Assembly: GCF_022712095.1 (NCBI RefSeq)
Contig: NZ_JALAHD010000218.1
Span: 1 to 32,162, forward strand
Direction of reading: 5' to 3'
DNA length: 32,162 bases
DNA from: Chryseobacterium sp.
GTDB lineage: Bacteria; Bacteroidota; Bacteroidia; Flavobacteriales; Weeksellaceae
Below are positions 25,361 to 32,162 of the stretch, in pieces (positions within the stretch are counted from its first letter, which is position 1; every line of letters starts with the position of its first letter). The translations under genes were made by a program, and so were the position numbers. The notes under the pieces are model-generated. The model saw nothing but the letters and a program-made list of their open reading frames with translations, was not told where the DNA came from and ran no database searches.

Positions 25361-26386
25361 ATGCGTAAGACATTATATATCATCGGATTAAGCGCCTTTG
25401 TTTTTTCGTGTGCTCCACAAAAAAATGTAAAAAAAAATCAAAGCAAGACAAAAACTCCCGTAACACAGCCGAAAACGGTGGTGAAACAGCAATCGGACGA
25501 GAAGCCTAAACCACAAATTATAAATGAACGTGGGATAGAATTTTTTACAACTAATATTGCTGATCCTACTAAAAATGATAATACGGCAAGCTATGGTTCC
25601 ATTGTTTCTGCAAAACCTAATGGATATAAGGTTGTGAAAACCTATTTTCCAGCAATTGCTCAGAATTTCAGACAAAAATATTTAATACTGCATTATACGG
25701 CTTTACTGGATGATAAATCTGTGACAGTACTTACTCAGCAGTCTGTAAGTTCCCATTATCTTGTAAATAATATGGGAGATAATGAGATCTATCAGTTGGT
25801 GGATGAAAATAAAAGAGCTTATCATGCCGGAATAAGTTCATGGAGAAATGATAAGAATCTTAATGATACTTCTATAGGAATAGAAATCGTAAATACCGGA
25901 TATACTACAGATGCTACAGGAAAGAGAATATTTGCACCTTTCAGTGATGAACAGGTAAGAAAAGTGGCGGCTTTAGCTAAAGATATTGTAGTAAGATATC
26001 AGATTCCGGCTACGAATGTCCTGGCACATGCAGATATTGCCCCTACAAGAAAACAAGACCCAGGCCCAATGTTTCCGTGGAAAAAATTGTATGATGAATA
26101 TCAGATAGGTATGTGGTATGATGAAGCCAGCAAGCAGAATTTCTATACTATGGCTTTAACTGATTTTTCGACCCGTTATAATGAACCTTCGTTTATATAT
26201 CTTATACAAACAGCATTGCAGAAGTTTGGATATGGTATACAGCCAAGCGGAACATGGGACGATGCTACCAAAAAAACAATCGAAGCATTTCAGTATCATT
26301 TCCGGCCTCAGAACTATGATGGAATAATGGATCCGGAGACCTGGGCAATACTGCAATCTCTTAATCAGAAATATCCTGTAAAATAA
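25361..26386 (+). CDS. AmiD-like N-acetylmuramoyl-L-alanine amidase lipoprotein
   Basis: A 341-residue envelope lipoprotein. The start is the ATG at 25361, which begins the lipoprotein signal (VFSC, C17). The earlier open frame lacks a signal and crosses the promoter. A Lys/Gln/Pro-rich linker (20-52) leads to an Amidase_2 domain (about 85-250). The zinc site is visible: H111 in LILHYTA, H223 in LAHADIAP and D233 in KQDPGP, with E175 in SIGIEIVN as the likely catalytic acid. A C-terminal peptidoglycan-binding domain spans about 275-338 (LIQTALQKFGYGI, then GTWDDATKKTIEAFQYHF and DPETWAIL). The enzyme cuts the bond between MurNAc and L-Ala in cell-wall fragments, so it probably serves wall recycling. 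It is monocistronic. Confidence 0.93.
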   Translation: MRKTLYIIGLSAFVFSCAPQKNVKKNQSKTKTPVTQPKTVVKQQSDEKPKPQIINERGIEFFTTNIADPTKNDNTASYGSIVSAKPNGYKVVKTYFPAIAQNFRQKYLILHYTALLDDKSVTVLTQQSVSSHYLVNNMGDNEIYQLVDENKRAYHAGISSWRNDKNLNDTSIGIEIVNTGYTTDATGKRIFAPFSDEQVRKVAALAKDIVVRYQIPATNVLAHADIAPTRKQDPGPMFPWKKLYDEYQIGMWYDEASKQNFYTMALTDFSTRYNEPSFIYLIQTALQKFGYGIQPSGTWDDATKKTIEAFQYHFRPQNYDGIMDPETWAILQSLNQKYPVK

Positions 26387-26390
26387 ATCA

Positions 26391-26418
26391 AAAAGCGCAT
26401 CAATGTTGGTGCGCTTTT
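26391..26418 (+). terminator. Terminator of the amidase gene
   Basis: AAAAGCGCA (26391-26399) pairs perfectly with TGCGCTTTT (26410-26418). It lies 4 bp after the stop codon and abuts the promoter of the next gene. Confidence 0.8.
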
Positions 26419-26422
26419 GTTA

Positions 26423-26430
26423 TATATTTG
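26423..26430 (+). promoter_or_regulatory. -7 element (TATATTTG) for aspA
   Basis: Exact TAnnTTTG match, 36 bp before the ATG at 26467. It is packed 4 bp after the upstream terminator. Confidence 0.5.
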
Positions 26431-26466
26431 CTTTGTGAAAAATAAATAAAAAATAAATTATCTGTA

Positions 26467-27867
26467 ATGGAAAATTTCAGACAAGAAAGCGATTTATTAG
26501 GTGAACTGAACGTTCCTGTGGGAGCTTACTATGGGGTTCAGACACAAAGAGCAATTAATAATTTTAAAATTTCTGGCCAACTTTTATCATCATATCCTTA
26601 TTTTATAAAAGGACTGGCTTTTGTAAAAAAGGCAGCTTCAAAAACCAATTATGAATTGGGATTATTAGATGAAAGTTTGTATTTTAAAATAGCAGAGGCT
26701 TGCGATGATCTTATAGATGGGAAATTCCATGATCAGTTTCCTGTAGATATGATTCAAGGGGGAGCAGGAACTTCTATCAATATGAACGCTAATGAGGTAA
26801 TAGCCAATATCGTCCTTGAAAAATTAGGAAAAGAGAAAGGAGATTATGAATTTTGTTCACCAAATGATCATATAAATCTTTCTCAGTCTACTAATGATGC
26901 TTATCCTACGTCTATTAAAATGGCACTTTTGCAGATGAATGACATTCTGGTAGATAAACTGGAAAAAATTATCGAAGCTTTCCGTGAAAAAGGAAAAGAG
27001 TTTCAGGATGTGATCAAAATGGGAAGAACCCAGCTTCAGGATGCAGTACCTATGACGATGGGGCAGGAGTTTGAAGCTTTTGCAGCTACTCTGGAAGAAG
27101 ATATTTCCAAACTGAATAATAATGCCAGTCTTTTTGTGGAAGTAAATATGGGGGCTACTGCCATAGGAACAGGATTAAATGCGCCGGTTGGATATGCTGC
27201 ATTATGTGCTAAGAATCTGACCCAGCTTACAGGATATCCGATTGTTTCAGCTCCCGACCTGGTGGAGGCAACACCCGATACCGGTTCTTATGTAATCTAT
27301 TCATCGGCAATGAAGCGTCTTGCTTTGAAATTATCTAAAATATGTAATGACTTAAGATTGCTTTCTTCAGGACCGAGAGCCGGATTATTTGAAATTAATT
27401 TACCTCCGATGCAGCCCGGATCTTCTATTATGCCCGGAAAAGTAAATCCTGTTATTCCGGAAGTGGTGAATCAGGTTTGTTTTAAAATTATCGGGAATGA
27501 TCTTACTGTCACTTTTGCAGCCGAAGCTGGACAATTACAATTGAATGTAATGGAACCTGTGCTTTCTCATGCGATCATGGAAAATATTAATTTCCTTTGT
27601 AACGCATTGGATACACTTCGTGAAAAATGTGTAGTAGGAATTACTGCTAACAGAGAAGTTTGCCTGAATATGGTAAAACACAGCATTGGAATTGTTACTG
27701 CTCTTAACCCATATATCGGATATAAGCAATCTACAAAAATTGCAAAAGAAGCACTGGAAACCGGAAAAAGTGTTTACAATTTAGTACTCGAAAAAGAAAT
27801 TCTTTCCCAGGAAAAGCTGGATGAAATTCTTGATCCTAAAAATATGCTTAAACCTCACAATAAGTAA
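26467..27867 (+). CDS. aspA: Aspartate ammonia-lyase
   Basis: A cytoplasmic enzyme that converts L-aspartate to fumarate and ammonia, 466 residues, the usual AspA length. Three conserved regions of the aspartase/fumarase superfamily are present: GGAGTSINMNANE (98-110), SQSTNDAYPTS (139-149) and the catalytic loop GSSIMPGKVNP (318-328). It is called aspartase, not fumarase, because it matches the E. coli AspA pattern: DLLGELNVP-AYYGVQT at the start, PNDHINLSQSTNDAYPT, MGRTQLQDAVPMTMGQEF, VNMGATAIGTGLN, KICNDLRLLSSGPRAG and AEAGQLQLNVMEPV. It is monocistronic, between two terminators. Aspartase would complement the Asp/Glu-releasing S46 peptidase elsewhere in the window, but that link is inference. 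Confidence 0.95.
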   Translation: MENFRQESDLLGELNVPVGAYYGVQTQRAINNFKISGQLLSSYPYFIKGLAFVKKAASKTNYELGLLDESLYFKIAEACDDLIDGKFHDQFPVDMIQGGAGTSINMNANEVIANIVLEKLGKEKGDYEFCSPNDHINLSQSTNDAYPTSIKMALLQMNDILVDKLEKIIEAFREKGKEFQDVIKMGRTQLQDAVPMTMGQEFEAFAATLEEDISKLNNNASLFVEVNMGATAIGTGLNAPVGYAALCAKNLTQLTGYPIVSAPDLVEATPDTGSYVIYSSAMKRLALKLSKICNDLRLLSSGPRAGLFEINLPPMQPGSSIMPGKVNPVIPEVVNQVCFKIIGNDLTVTFAAEAGQLQLNVMEPVLSHAIMENINFLCNALDTLREKCVVGITANREVCLNMVKHSIGIVTALNPYIGYKQSTKIAKEALETGKSVYNLVLEKEILSQEKLDEILDPKNMLKPHNK

Positions 27868-27878
27868 AAATAAAAAAA

Positions 27879-27918
27879 TAAAATCCTGTTCATATTAAAA
27901 AGCATGGACAGGATTTTA
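27879..27918 (+). terminator. Terminator of aspA
   Basis: TAAAATCCTGTTCAT (27879-27893) pairs with ATGGACAGGATTTTA (27904-27918) with one U-G wobble around a 10-base loop. The right arm ends in TTTTA. Confidence 0.8.
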
Positions 27919-27946
27919 TATAATCCCATTCAACCTCTGAAAATAC

Positions 27947-28804
27947 GTGAGATTTTTAATTATCATCCCTGCACATAACGAAGAAGAACATCTTGGGTCT
28001 ACTCTTGAATCTTTAGTATTACAAAGTTTCAGGGATTTTAAAGTGATTATCGTTAATGATGGCTCTACAGATAATACACAGGGAGTTATTCAGCAGTATA
28101 CCGATAAAGACCCACGTTTTGAATCTGTCATCCTTCAAAAATCAACTCATCAGCCCGGATCTAAAGTTGTTAACGCTTTTAAAAAAGGACTTGAAACACA
28201 GAATCCTGATGATTTTGAAGTGATCTGTAAATTTGATGCCGATATTATTTTACCCGAAAACTATCTTGAAACTGTAGATAATACATTTAAAGAACGGCCT
28301 GAATATGGATTGGTAGGAGGTTTGTTATATATTCAAACAGAAACCGGAGATTGGGTGTATGAAGGAAATTCCAATAAAAAACATGTAAGAGGTCCTATGA
28401 AGGCTTACAGGAAAGAATGTTTTATGGAGATCGGAGGACTGAGGGAAACATTAGGCTGGGATAATATTGATTCCATTATTCTTGAACATTTGGGCTGGAA
28501 GGAAATAGTTTTACCGGAATTACATGTGAAACTTATTAAAGTAAAAGGAAAAGATTACACAGTCAAACAATCCGAGTATTATGGCAAATATTTTTATTTT
28601 TTAGGGCTCAATAGATTTCTTGCATATATAGCATCTCTTAAAGAGGCTTCCAAAAGTAAATCAGTTTCTTTTTTCTTTCAGATCATTACATCCTATGAAA
28701 GATGCAGGTCGTCTAAACTGGAACTGAAAATCAGTAAAGAAGAACAGAGAATAATTAATAAGCAGAGATGGACAATGCTGAAAAAGAAATGGTTGAAAAT
28801 TTAA
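27947..28804 (+). CDS. Family 2 glycosyltransferase (GT-A)
   Basis: A 285-residue cytoplasmic glycosyltransferase starting with GTG at 27947; the first codons RFLIIIPAHNEEEHL are the typical first strand of GT2, so the start is secure. The nucleotide-binding VNDGSTDNT lies at 36-44 and the metal-binding DAD at 97-99 (CKFDADI). GGLRETLGWDNID (about 163-175) supplies the acceptor/base region near the usual ED motif position; here it is WDNID. There is no transmembrane segment. The C-terminus is strongly basic (KQRWTMLKKKWLKI), which could hold it to the membrane. It is followed after 10 bp by a second glycosyltransferase and forms part of a polysaccharide cluster. The sugar transferred is unknown. 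Confidence 0.9.
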   Translation: MRFLIIIPAHNEEEHLGSTLESLVLQSFRDFKVIIVNDGSTDNTQGVIQQYTDKDPRFESVILQKSTHQPGSKVVNAFKKGLETQNPDDFEVICKFDADIILPENYLETVDNTFKERPEYGLVGGLLYIQTETGDWVYEGNSNKKHVRGPMKAYRKECFMEIGGLRETLGWDNIDSIILEHLGWKEIVLPELHVKLIKVKGKDYTVKQSEYYGKYFYFLGLNRFLAYIASLKEASKSKSVSFFFQIITSYERCRSSKLELKISKEEQRIINKQRWTMLKKKWLKI

Positions 28805-28814
28805 GTATTATATT

Positions 28815-29861
28815 TTGAAAAGGATAGCTTACATAGAACTGGATACCCATGCTGAAATTGCTCAGAACTTCATTGAAGTGATGGAGAATTCAGAAATTTT
28901 TACTGTGGACTATTATTTTTCAAAAAAGATCAGGGATCAGATCAAAGGTGAAAAAGTGAATATATTTTTGTCTGATAGCTCAATGATTCTGGATCAGCTG
29001 AGAAATCAGAAATATGATCTCATTATTATCGGAACTGTTCACCGTTATTTTAATACCTATTTAGCTGTTGCAAGTAAATACAATACTGCAGTTATTATTC
29101 ATAATCTTAATTTTATCCGGACTTCGGGAGTGAATCTAATGAAGAATATATTAAAGGAAGATTGGATTTACAGACTTAAACTATGGTGGAAAGAAGGATT
29201 ATATTACTCTTCTAAAATCTACAAAAAAGCAAAAAGTCTATTGGTTTTGGACCGGGAATTAGGTGCTTCTTCATTCACTTATTTGCCTCTTTTTTATACT
29301 AGAAAACTCAAGCGAAATGTCAATGAGCATCTGGTTATAGGTATTCCCGGGGGCGTTTCGCAGAAAAGAAGGGATTATCAACATATTTTTAATACTATCA
29401 AAAAGCTTCAGCCTTCAGAAACCATTGAATTTATATTCTTAGGAAAAGCAAAAGGGGAGGAGCTTGAAGCAATAGAAAAACTGTATAAAGAATTACCTTC
29501 TTCAATTAAAATTCAATACTTTACAGAAAGAGTTTCACCTGAGGATTTTGATCAGTTAATGACTCAGGTAGATGTTTTGTGGTGCCCTATCCAGCAGCAG
29601 ACAGAGTTTTTCAGCCAAAAAGAATGGTATGGCAAAACAAAAATGACTGGAAATATAGGAGATGCCATTAAGTACGGGAAATTAGCTGTTTTTCCATCCG
29701 ACTATTCCTCAAATTTGGATTTTATATTTCCTGAAGAAGAAGATATAATTAAGCAGTTCAGGAAATTGAAGGAAAATACCTTTGATTTTTCTGAAAAATA
29801 TTCTCCGGAAATTGTCTTAGAGGATATAGAAGAAACCTTGATGCATCTGATTTCTACTTAA
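28815..29861 (+). CDS. Putative GT-B glycosyltransferase
   Basis: A 348-residue protein starting with TTG at 28815; no in-frame ATG lies nearby and the N-terminus KRIAYIELDTHAEI looks like a first Rossmann strand. Two halves are apparent: about 1-170 with YDLIIIGTVHRYFNTY, and about 180-348 with HLVIGIPGGVSQKRRDY, EFIFLGKAKG and FDQLMTQVDVLWCPI. The last resembles the C-terminal donor-binding domain of GT4-like enzymes (beta strand, G-x-G-x loop, then D-hhh-hP). A clear E-x7-E motif is not seen, so the family number is left open. It runs 10 bp after the GT2 gene and its 3' end overlaps the convergent flippase gene by 8 bp. It probably adds a sugar to the same polysaccharide unit. Confidence 0.75.
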   Translation: MKRIAYIELDTHAEIAQNFIEVMENSEIFTVDYYFSKKIRDQIKGEKVNIFLSDSSMILDQLRNQKYDLIIIGTVHRYFNTYLAVASKYNTAVIIHNLNFIRTSGVNLMKNILKEDWIYRLKLWWKEGLYYSSKIYKKAKSLLVLDRELGASSFTYLPLFYTRKLKRNVNEHLVIGIPGGVSQKRRDYQHIFNTIKKLQPSETIEFIFLGKAKGEELEAIEKLYKELPSSIKIQYFTERVSPEDFDQLMTQVDVLWCPIQQQTEFFSQKEWYGKTKMTGNIGDAIKYGKLAVFPSDYSSNLDFIFPEEEDIIKQFRKLKENTFDFSEKYSPEIVLEDIEETLMHLIST

Positions 29862-31332
29862 ACTTCAAAACACTTTTAATGAATTTCATATTCAGGTAAT
29901 CTTCTATCGGGAATATTTTGGTGAAATAATTTCCTATGAAAATGAGGATCAGTACTACAGCTGGTTTATAAACCAGATTAATGAAATTATTATTAAAATT
30001 AGGCAGCACGATCGCTACGGTAATCGCTAACGTACAGATGATAGAAACAAAAATCATTTCAATGGTTAAAGGAGATACTTTAAACATGATATAATTGAAA
30101 ATAATCTTGATTACGTTATAAGTCGTGAGTGAAATGGCAGTAGATAAAGCGATTCCTATTAATTTTAATTCTGTGTTCTTAATGAAGTAATAGTTTAATC
30201 CAATAGTAAGTCCGGCCAGTAAAAGCATAACCAGAATATTGAAACGATAGTATTTTGAAAGTGAAATAATATTACCGTTAAATCCTGTGGCCAGATCAAT
30301 TAATACGGCGGAACCCCAAATCCATACGACAGGCTCATATTCTCTCAGCATAACACCGTTCTTAGGCATAAACTCAGTCAGATAAGGAAAGCCAACCATA
30401 ATACAGGAGAATAAAACAGCGCCTAAAAAGTACAGTGACAATGAAGTTTTTTTGTGAAACCTGTCAAGCTCTTCCATATCCCCCTCCGCTAAAGTCTTAT
30501 TGATAATAGGAGCAGAAATGTTGAATAATCCTAATTGAGGAATGGAAATTAATGAGATCAGCGCGTAGAGAACAGAATAGATCCCTACTTCTTCCATTCC
30601 CATAAATTCCCCGATCATAAAACTATTGATAGCTAAGTAATTGCCAAATGTTCCCAGAAAACCAAAGAAACTGTAATTGAAAAAATCCTTCCAGAACCCA
30701 TCTTTCCTGAAATAGTCCATATTGAAATCGAGCTGTATTTTTTCCAGTTTATTGGTATAGTAGATATATCCGAAAAGCATTAAGGCGAACATTCCAAAGA
30801 AGAATGCAAAAGCAATTTTTTGGGATAAAGCAAAATAAAAGAATAGGCAAAAAGCTCCTAAGTTAGCTATTTTAGGAAATAAATTATCAAAAATATTAGA
30901 AACGACAATTCTTTTATAATTAGAGGTGTACTTATTAAAGATAGTACAAAGAGAAAGTGTTAAAATGAGCGGCAGTATCATTTCCTTGATTTTCCAGGCT
31001 TCAGTATGCCTGAACTTGGGAAATAAATAAGGGAGTACAAAAAATATGGCACAGAATATCAGGAAATTAATAAAAACGGCAAGCAGCGATAAAGAAAGCA
31101 TATTCTGTTGTTTCCCTGCTTTTTCAGTAGTATGGAAAAATTTCACATTTGAATAGGAAATTCCCAGTACAACAAAAGGTACCAGCATTTCAGCAGTAGG
31201 AAGAATATAGCGTAATTTTCCGTAAAATTCAAAATCATTGGGAAAAATGAATATAGCCGAAACAGTGCCCAGCAAAAAGCCGATATAACCTATGATCGAG
31301 TATTTAAATCCTTGCCTTGCTACTACACTCAT
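29854..31332 (-). CDS. Wzx-type polysaccharide flippase
   Basis: A 492-residue inner-membrane protein, hydrophobic throughout with about 12 to 14 predicted helices, of the oligosaccharide-flippase (MATE/MVF-like) group. It moves undecaprenyl-linked repeat units to the outer face. The N-terminal GFKYSIIGYIGFLLG is typical: such flippases start with an amphipathic stretch followed by a helix that begins with a G-x-G. The mid-region LGLFNISAPIINKTLAEGD also fits the family. Its start overlaps the stop of the FkbM methyltransferase by four bases (31329-31332), so the two are translationally coupled. Its 3' end overlaps the convergent glycosyltransferase by 8 bp. The substrate is presumably built by the adjacent glycosyltransferases. 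Confidence 0.88.
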   Translation of the reverse strand: MSVVARQGFKYSIIGYIGFLLGTVSAIFIFPNDFEFYGKLRYILPTAEMLVPFVVLGISYSNVKFFHTTEKAGKQQNMLSLSLLAVFINFLIFCAIFFVLPYLFPKFRHTEAWKIKEMILPLILTLSLCTIFNKYTSNYKRIVVSNIFDNLFPKIANLGAFCLFFYFALSQKIAFAFFFGMFALMLFGYIYYTNKLEKIQLDFNMDYFRKDGFWKDFFNYSFFGFLGTFGNYLAINSFMIGEFMGMEEVGIYSVLYALISLISIPQLGLFNISAPIINKTLAEGDMEELDRFHKKTSLSLYFLGAVLFSCIMVGFPYLTEFMPKNGVMLREYEPVVWIWGSAVLIDLATGFNGNIISLSKYYRFNILVMLLLAGLTIGLNYYFIKNTELKLIGIALSTAISLTTYNVIKIIFNYIMFKVSPLTIEMIFVSIICTLAITVAIVLPNFNNNFINLVYKPAVVLILIFIGNYFTKIFPIEDYLNMKFIKSVLKFK

Positions 31333-32135
31333 ATTGTTTTCTGAATATTTTTAGGAATAAAAATAATATTGTTGATGTAAGCTGTTTTATTCTTTTCATC
31401 ATGGGTGTTGCCCAATATGATTTCCTCCGTAAGTTTTTCAAGCTGAAAATGATTCCTATTGAGATAATGGCTGTCATAGCCCCATGATTCTAATTCTGCT
31501 ATTTCACTCCAGATCGGTTTCTCATGATGACGTTGTTCCATTTCTACCATAAGGGTAGGAAAGAAATGCCGGATTGTTTTTTTTGCACCTAATAGAGTTT
31601 TCATTTCATTACCTTCTACATCGATCTTGATAAAATCCAGTCTTTTTAGGTTTTGTGTTAATAGCCATTCGTCAAGTGAAATAACATCTACTTTTTCAGT
31701 ATAGCTTTTTTCTTCACCTTTTTCTTTGTAAGAAGTATTTAATGTACCTCTGGAGGGAACCATTTTTCCATTGATAACAGGCACTTTAAATTCTGCTGTA
31801 GTTTTTTCATCAGAAAGTGCTACCGGTGAAACATGCATCTTTGGGAATAATCTTTTCAGACGGGTAAAAAGCTTTTTATTAGGTTCAAAAGCATAGATGT
31901 TTTTAGGATTTAGTTTATCCTCGAACTGATAAAGAAAGGTCCCGACATTAGCTCCGATGTCAAAAATAACAGATTCCGGAGACAGGTACTCCTTGATCCA
32001 GACTAATTCCGGTTCTACGTTTCGTTTCGAAAAATTATCCTTACTCAGATTATTTAAACTTTTAAAATATCTTTTCTTGTAAAAATTCGGACTGATATAT
32101 TGTAGTTGTTCTGCAATTCTTTGATATAAAGACAT
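31329..32135 (-). CDS. FkbM-family SAM-dependent methyltransferase
   Basis: A 268-residue cytoplasmic methyltransferase. The SAM-binding motif is FDIGANVGTF at 58-67, followed by YAFEPN at 81-86 and the FkbM hallmark DFIKIDVEGNEMKTL at 167-181. It ends with TLMVEME and a C-terminal strand. FkbM enzymes O-methylate sugars or polyketides. Beside a flippase and glycosyltransferases, sugar O-methylation in a surface polysaccharide is likely, though not shown. The ATG at 32135 gives a normal-length protein, and only 27 bp lie between it and the window edge. It is upstream of the flippase on the same strand, with a 4-bp overlap. More genes of this cluster probably lie to the right. Confidence 0.9.
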   Translation of the reverse strand: MSLYQRIAEQLQYISPNFYKKRYFKSLNNLSKDNFSKRNVEPELVWIKEYLSPESVIFDIGANVGTFLYQFEDKLNPKNIYAFEPNKKLFTRLKRLFPKMHVSPVALSDEKTTAEFKVPVINGKMVPSRGTLNTSYKEKGEEKSYTEKVDVISLDEWLLTQNLKRLDFIKIDVEGNEMKTLLGAKKTIRHFFPTLMVEMEQRHHEKPIWSEIAELESWGYDSHYLNRNHFQLEKLTEEIILGNTHDEKNKTAYINNIIFIPKNIQKTI

Positions 32136-32162
32136 CCTAAGTTTTTTGAAAGACTACAAAGA

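Noticed and set aside
26467..27867. Possible class II fumarase
   Set aside because: The GSSIMPGKVNP loop is shared by both families, but the whole pattern of conserved segments follows aspartate ammonia-lyase.

Overview
This window looks like chromosomal DNA from an AT-rich member of the Flavobacteriia, most likely a Chryseobacterium-type Weeksellaceae. The evidence is a SusC/SusD pair, an S46 dipeptidyl-peptidase, many secreted proteins whose signal peptides end in AQ, a DUF6705-like secreted protein, poor Shine-Dalgarno sites, and repeated use of the Bacteroidota -7 element TAnnTTTG close upstream of start codons. The genus is an inference from gene family and style; no rRNA is present to confirm it. 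I see no insertion sequence, prophage or CRISPR array.

Layout. 1-1350: a DUF6705-like gene between two near-identical 55-bp terminator repeats, an orphan coding tail upstream of it, and a gene-free stretch with repeat-like sequence. 1351-3425 (-): a NodB polysaccharide deacetylase translationally coupled to a GNAT protein. 3631-5769 (-): an S46 peptidase with the DPP11-type arginine. 5935-6420 (+): an NlpE-like lipoprotein. 6572-9311 (-): ligA, then a MgtC/SapB membrane protein.

9556-19757 (+) is the most coherent accessory block. It holds a large Oar-like TonB-dependent receptor, a secreted glycerophosphodiester phosphodiesterase, a SusC/SusD pair and a secreted calcineurin-type phosphoesterase. 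No glycoside hydrolase is present. The simplest reading is an outer-membrane system that captures phosphodiesters or other organophosphates and removes the phosphate in the periplasm. The susC upstream region has four TGTTAA words, two of them 11 bp apart, which resembles a Pho-box geometry.

19890-22539 (+): an SDR oxidoreductase, prmA and an SH3-domain secreted protein. 22540-25223 is mostly minus strand and decayed: a frameshifted alpha/beta-hydrolase pseudogene, tRNA-Pro(TGG), a secreted QVGI-type protein, an unidentified coding remnant, and a tRNA cluster transcribed Ser(GCT)-Pro(TGG)-Arg(TCT) that ends in a strong terminator. The two tRNA-Pro genes are identical. 25361-27867 (+): an AmiD-like lipoprotein amidase and aspartate ammonia-lyase.

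27947-32135 is a surface-polysaccharide cluster that probably continues past the right edge. Two glycosyltransferases on the plus strand (GTG and TTG starts) converge on a Wzx-type flippase and an FkbM methyltransferase on the minus strand; the last two share a 4-bp start/stop overlap.
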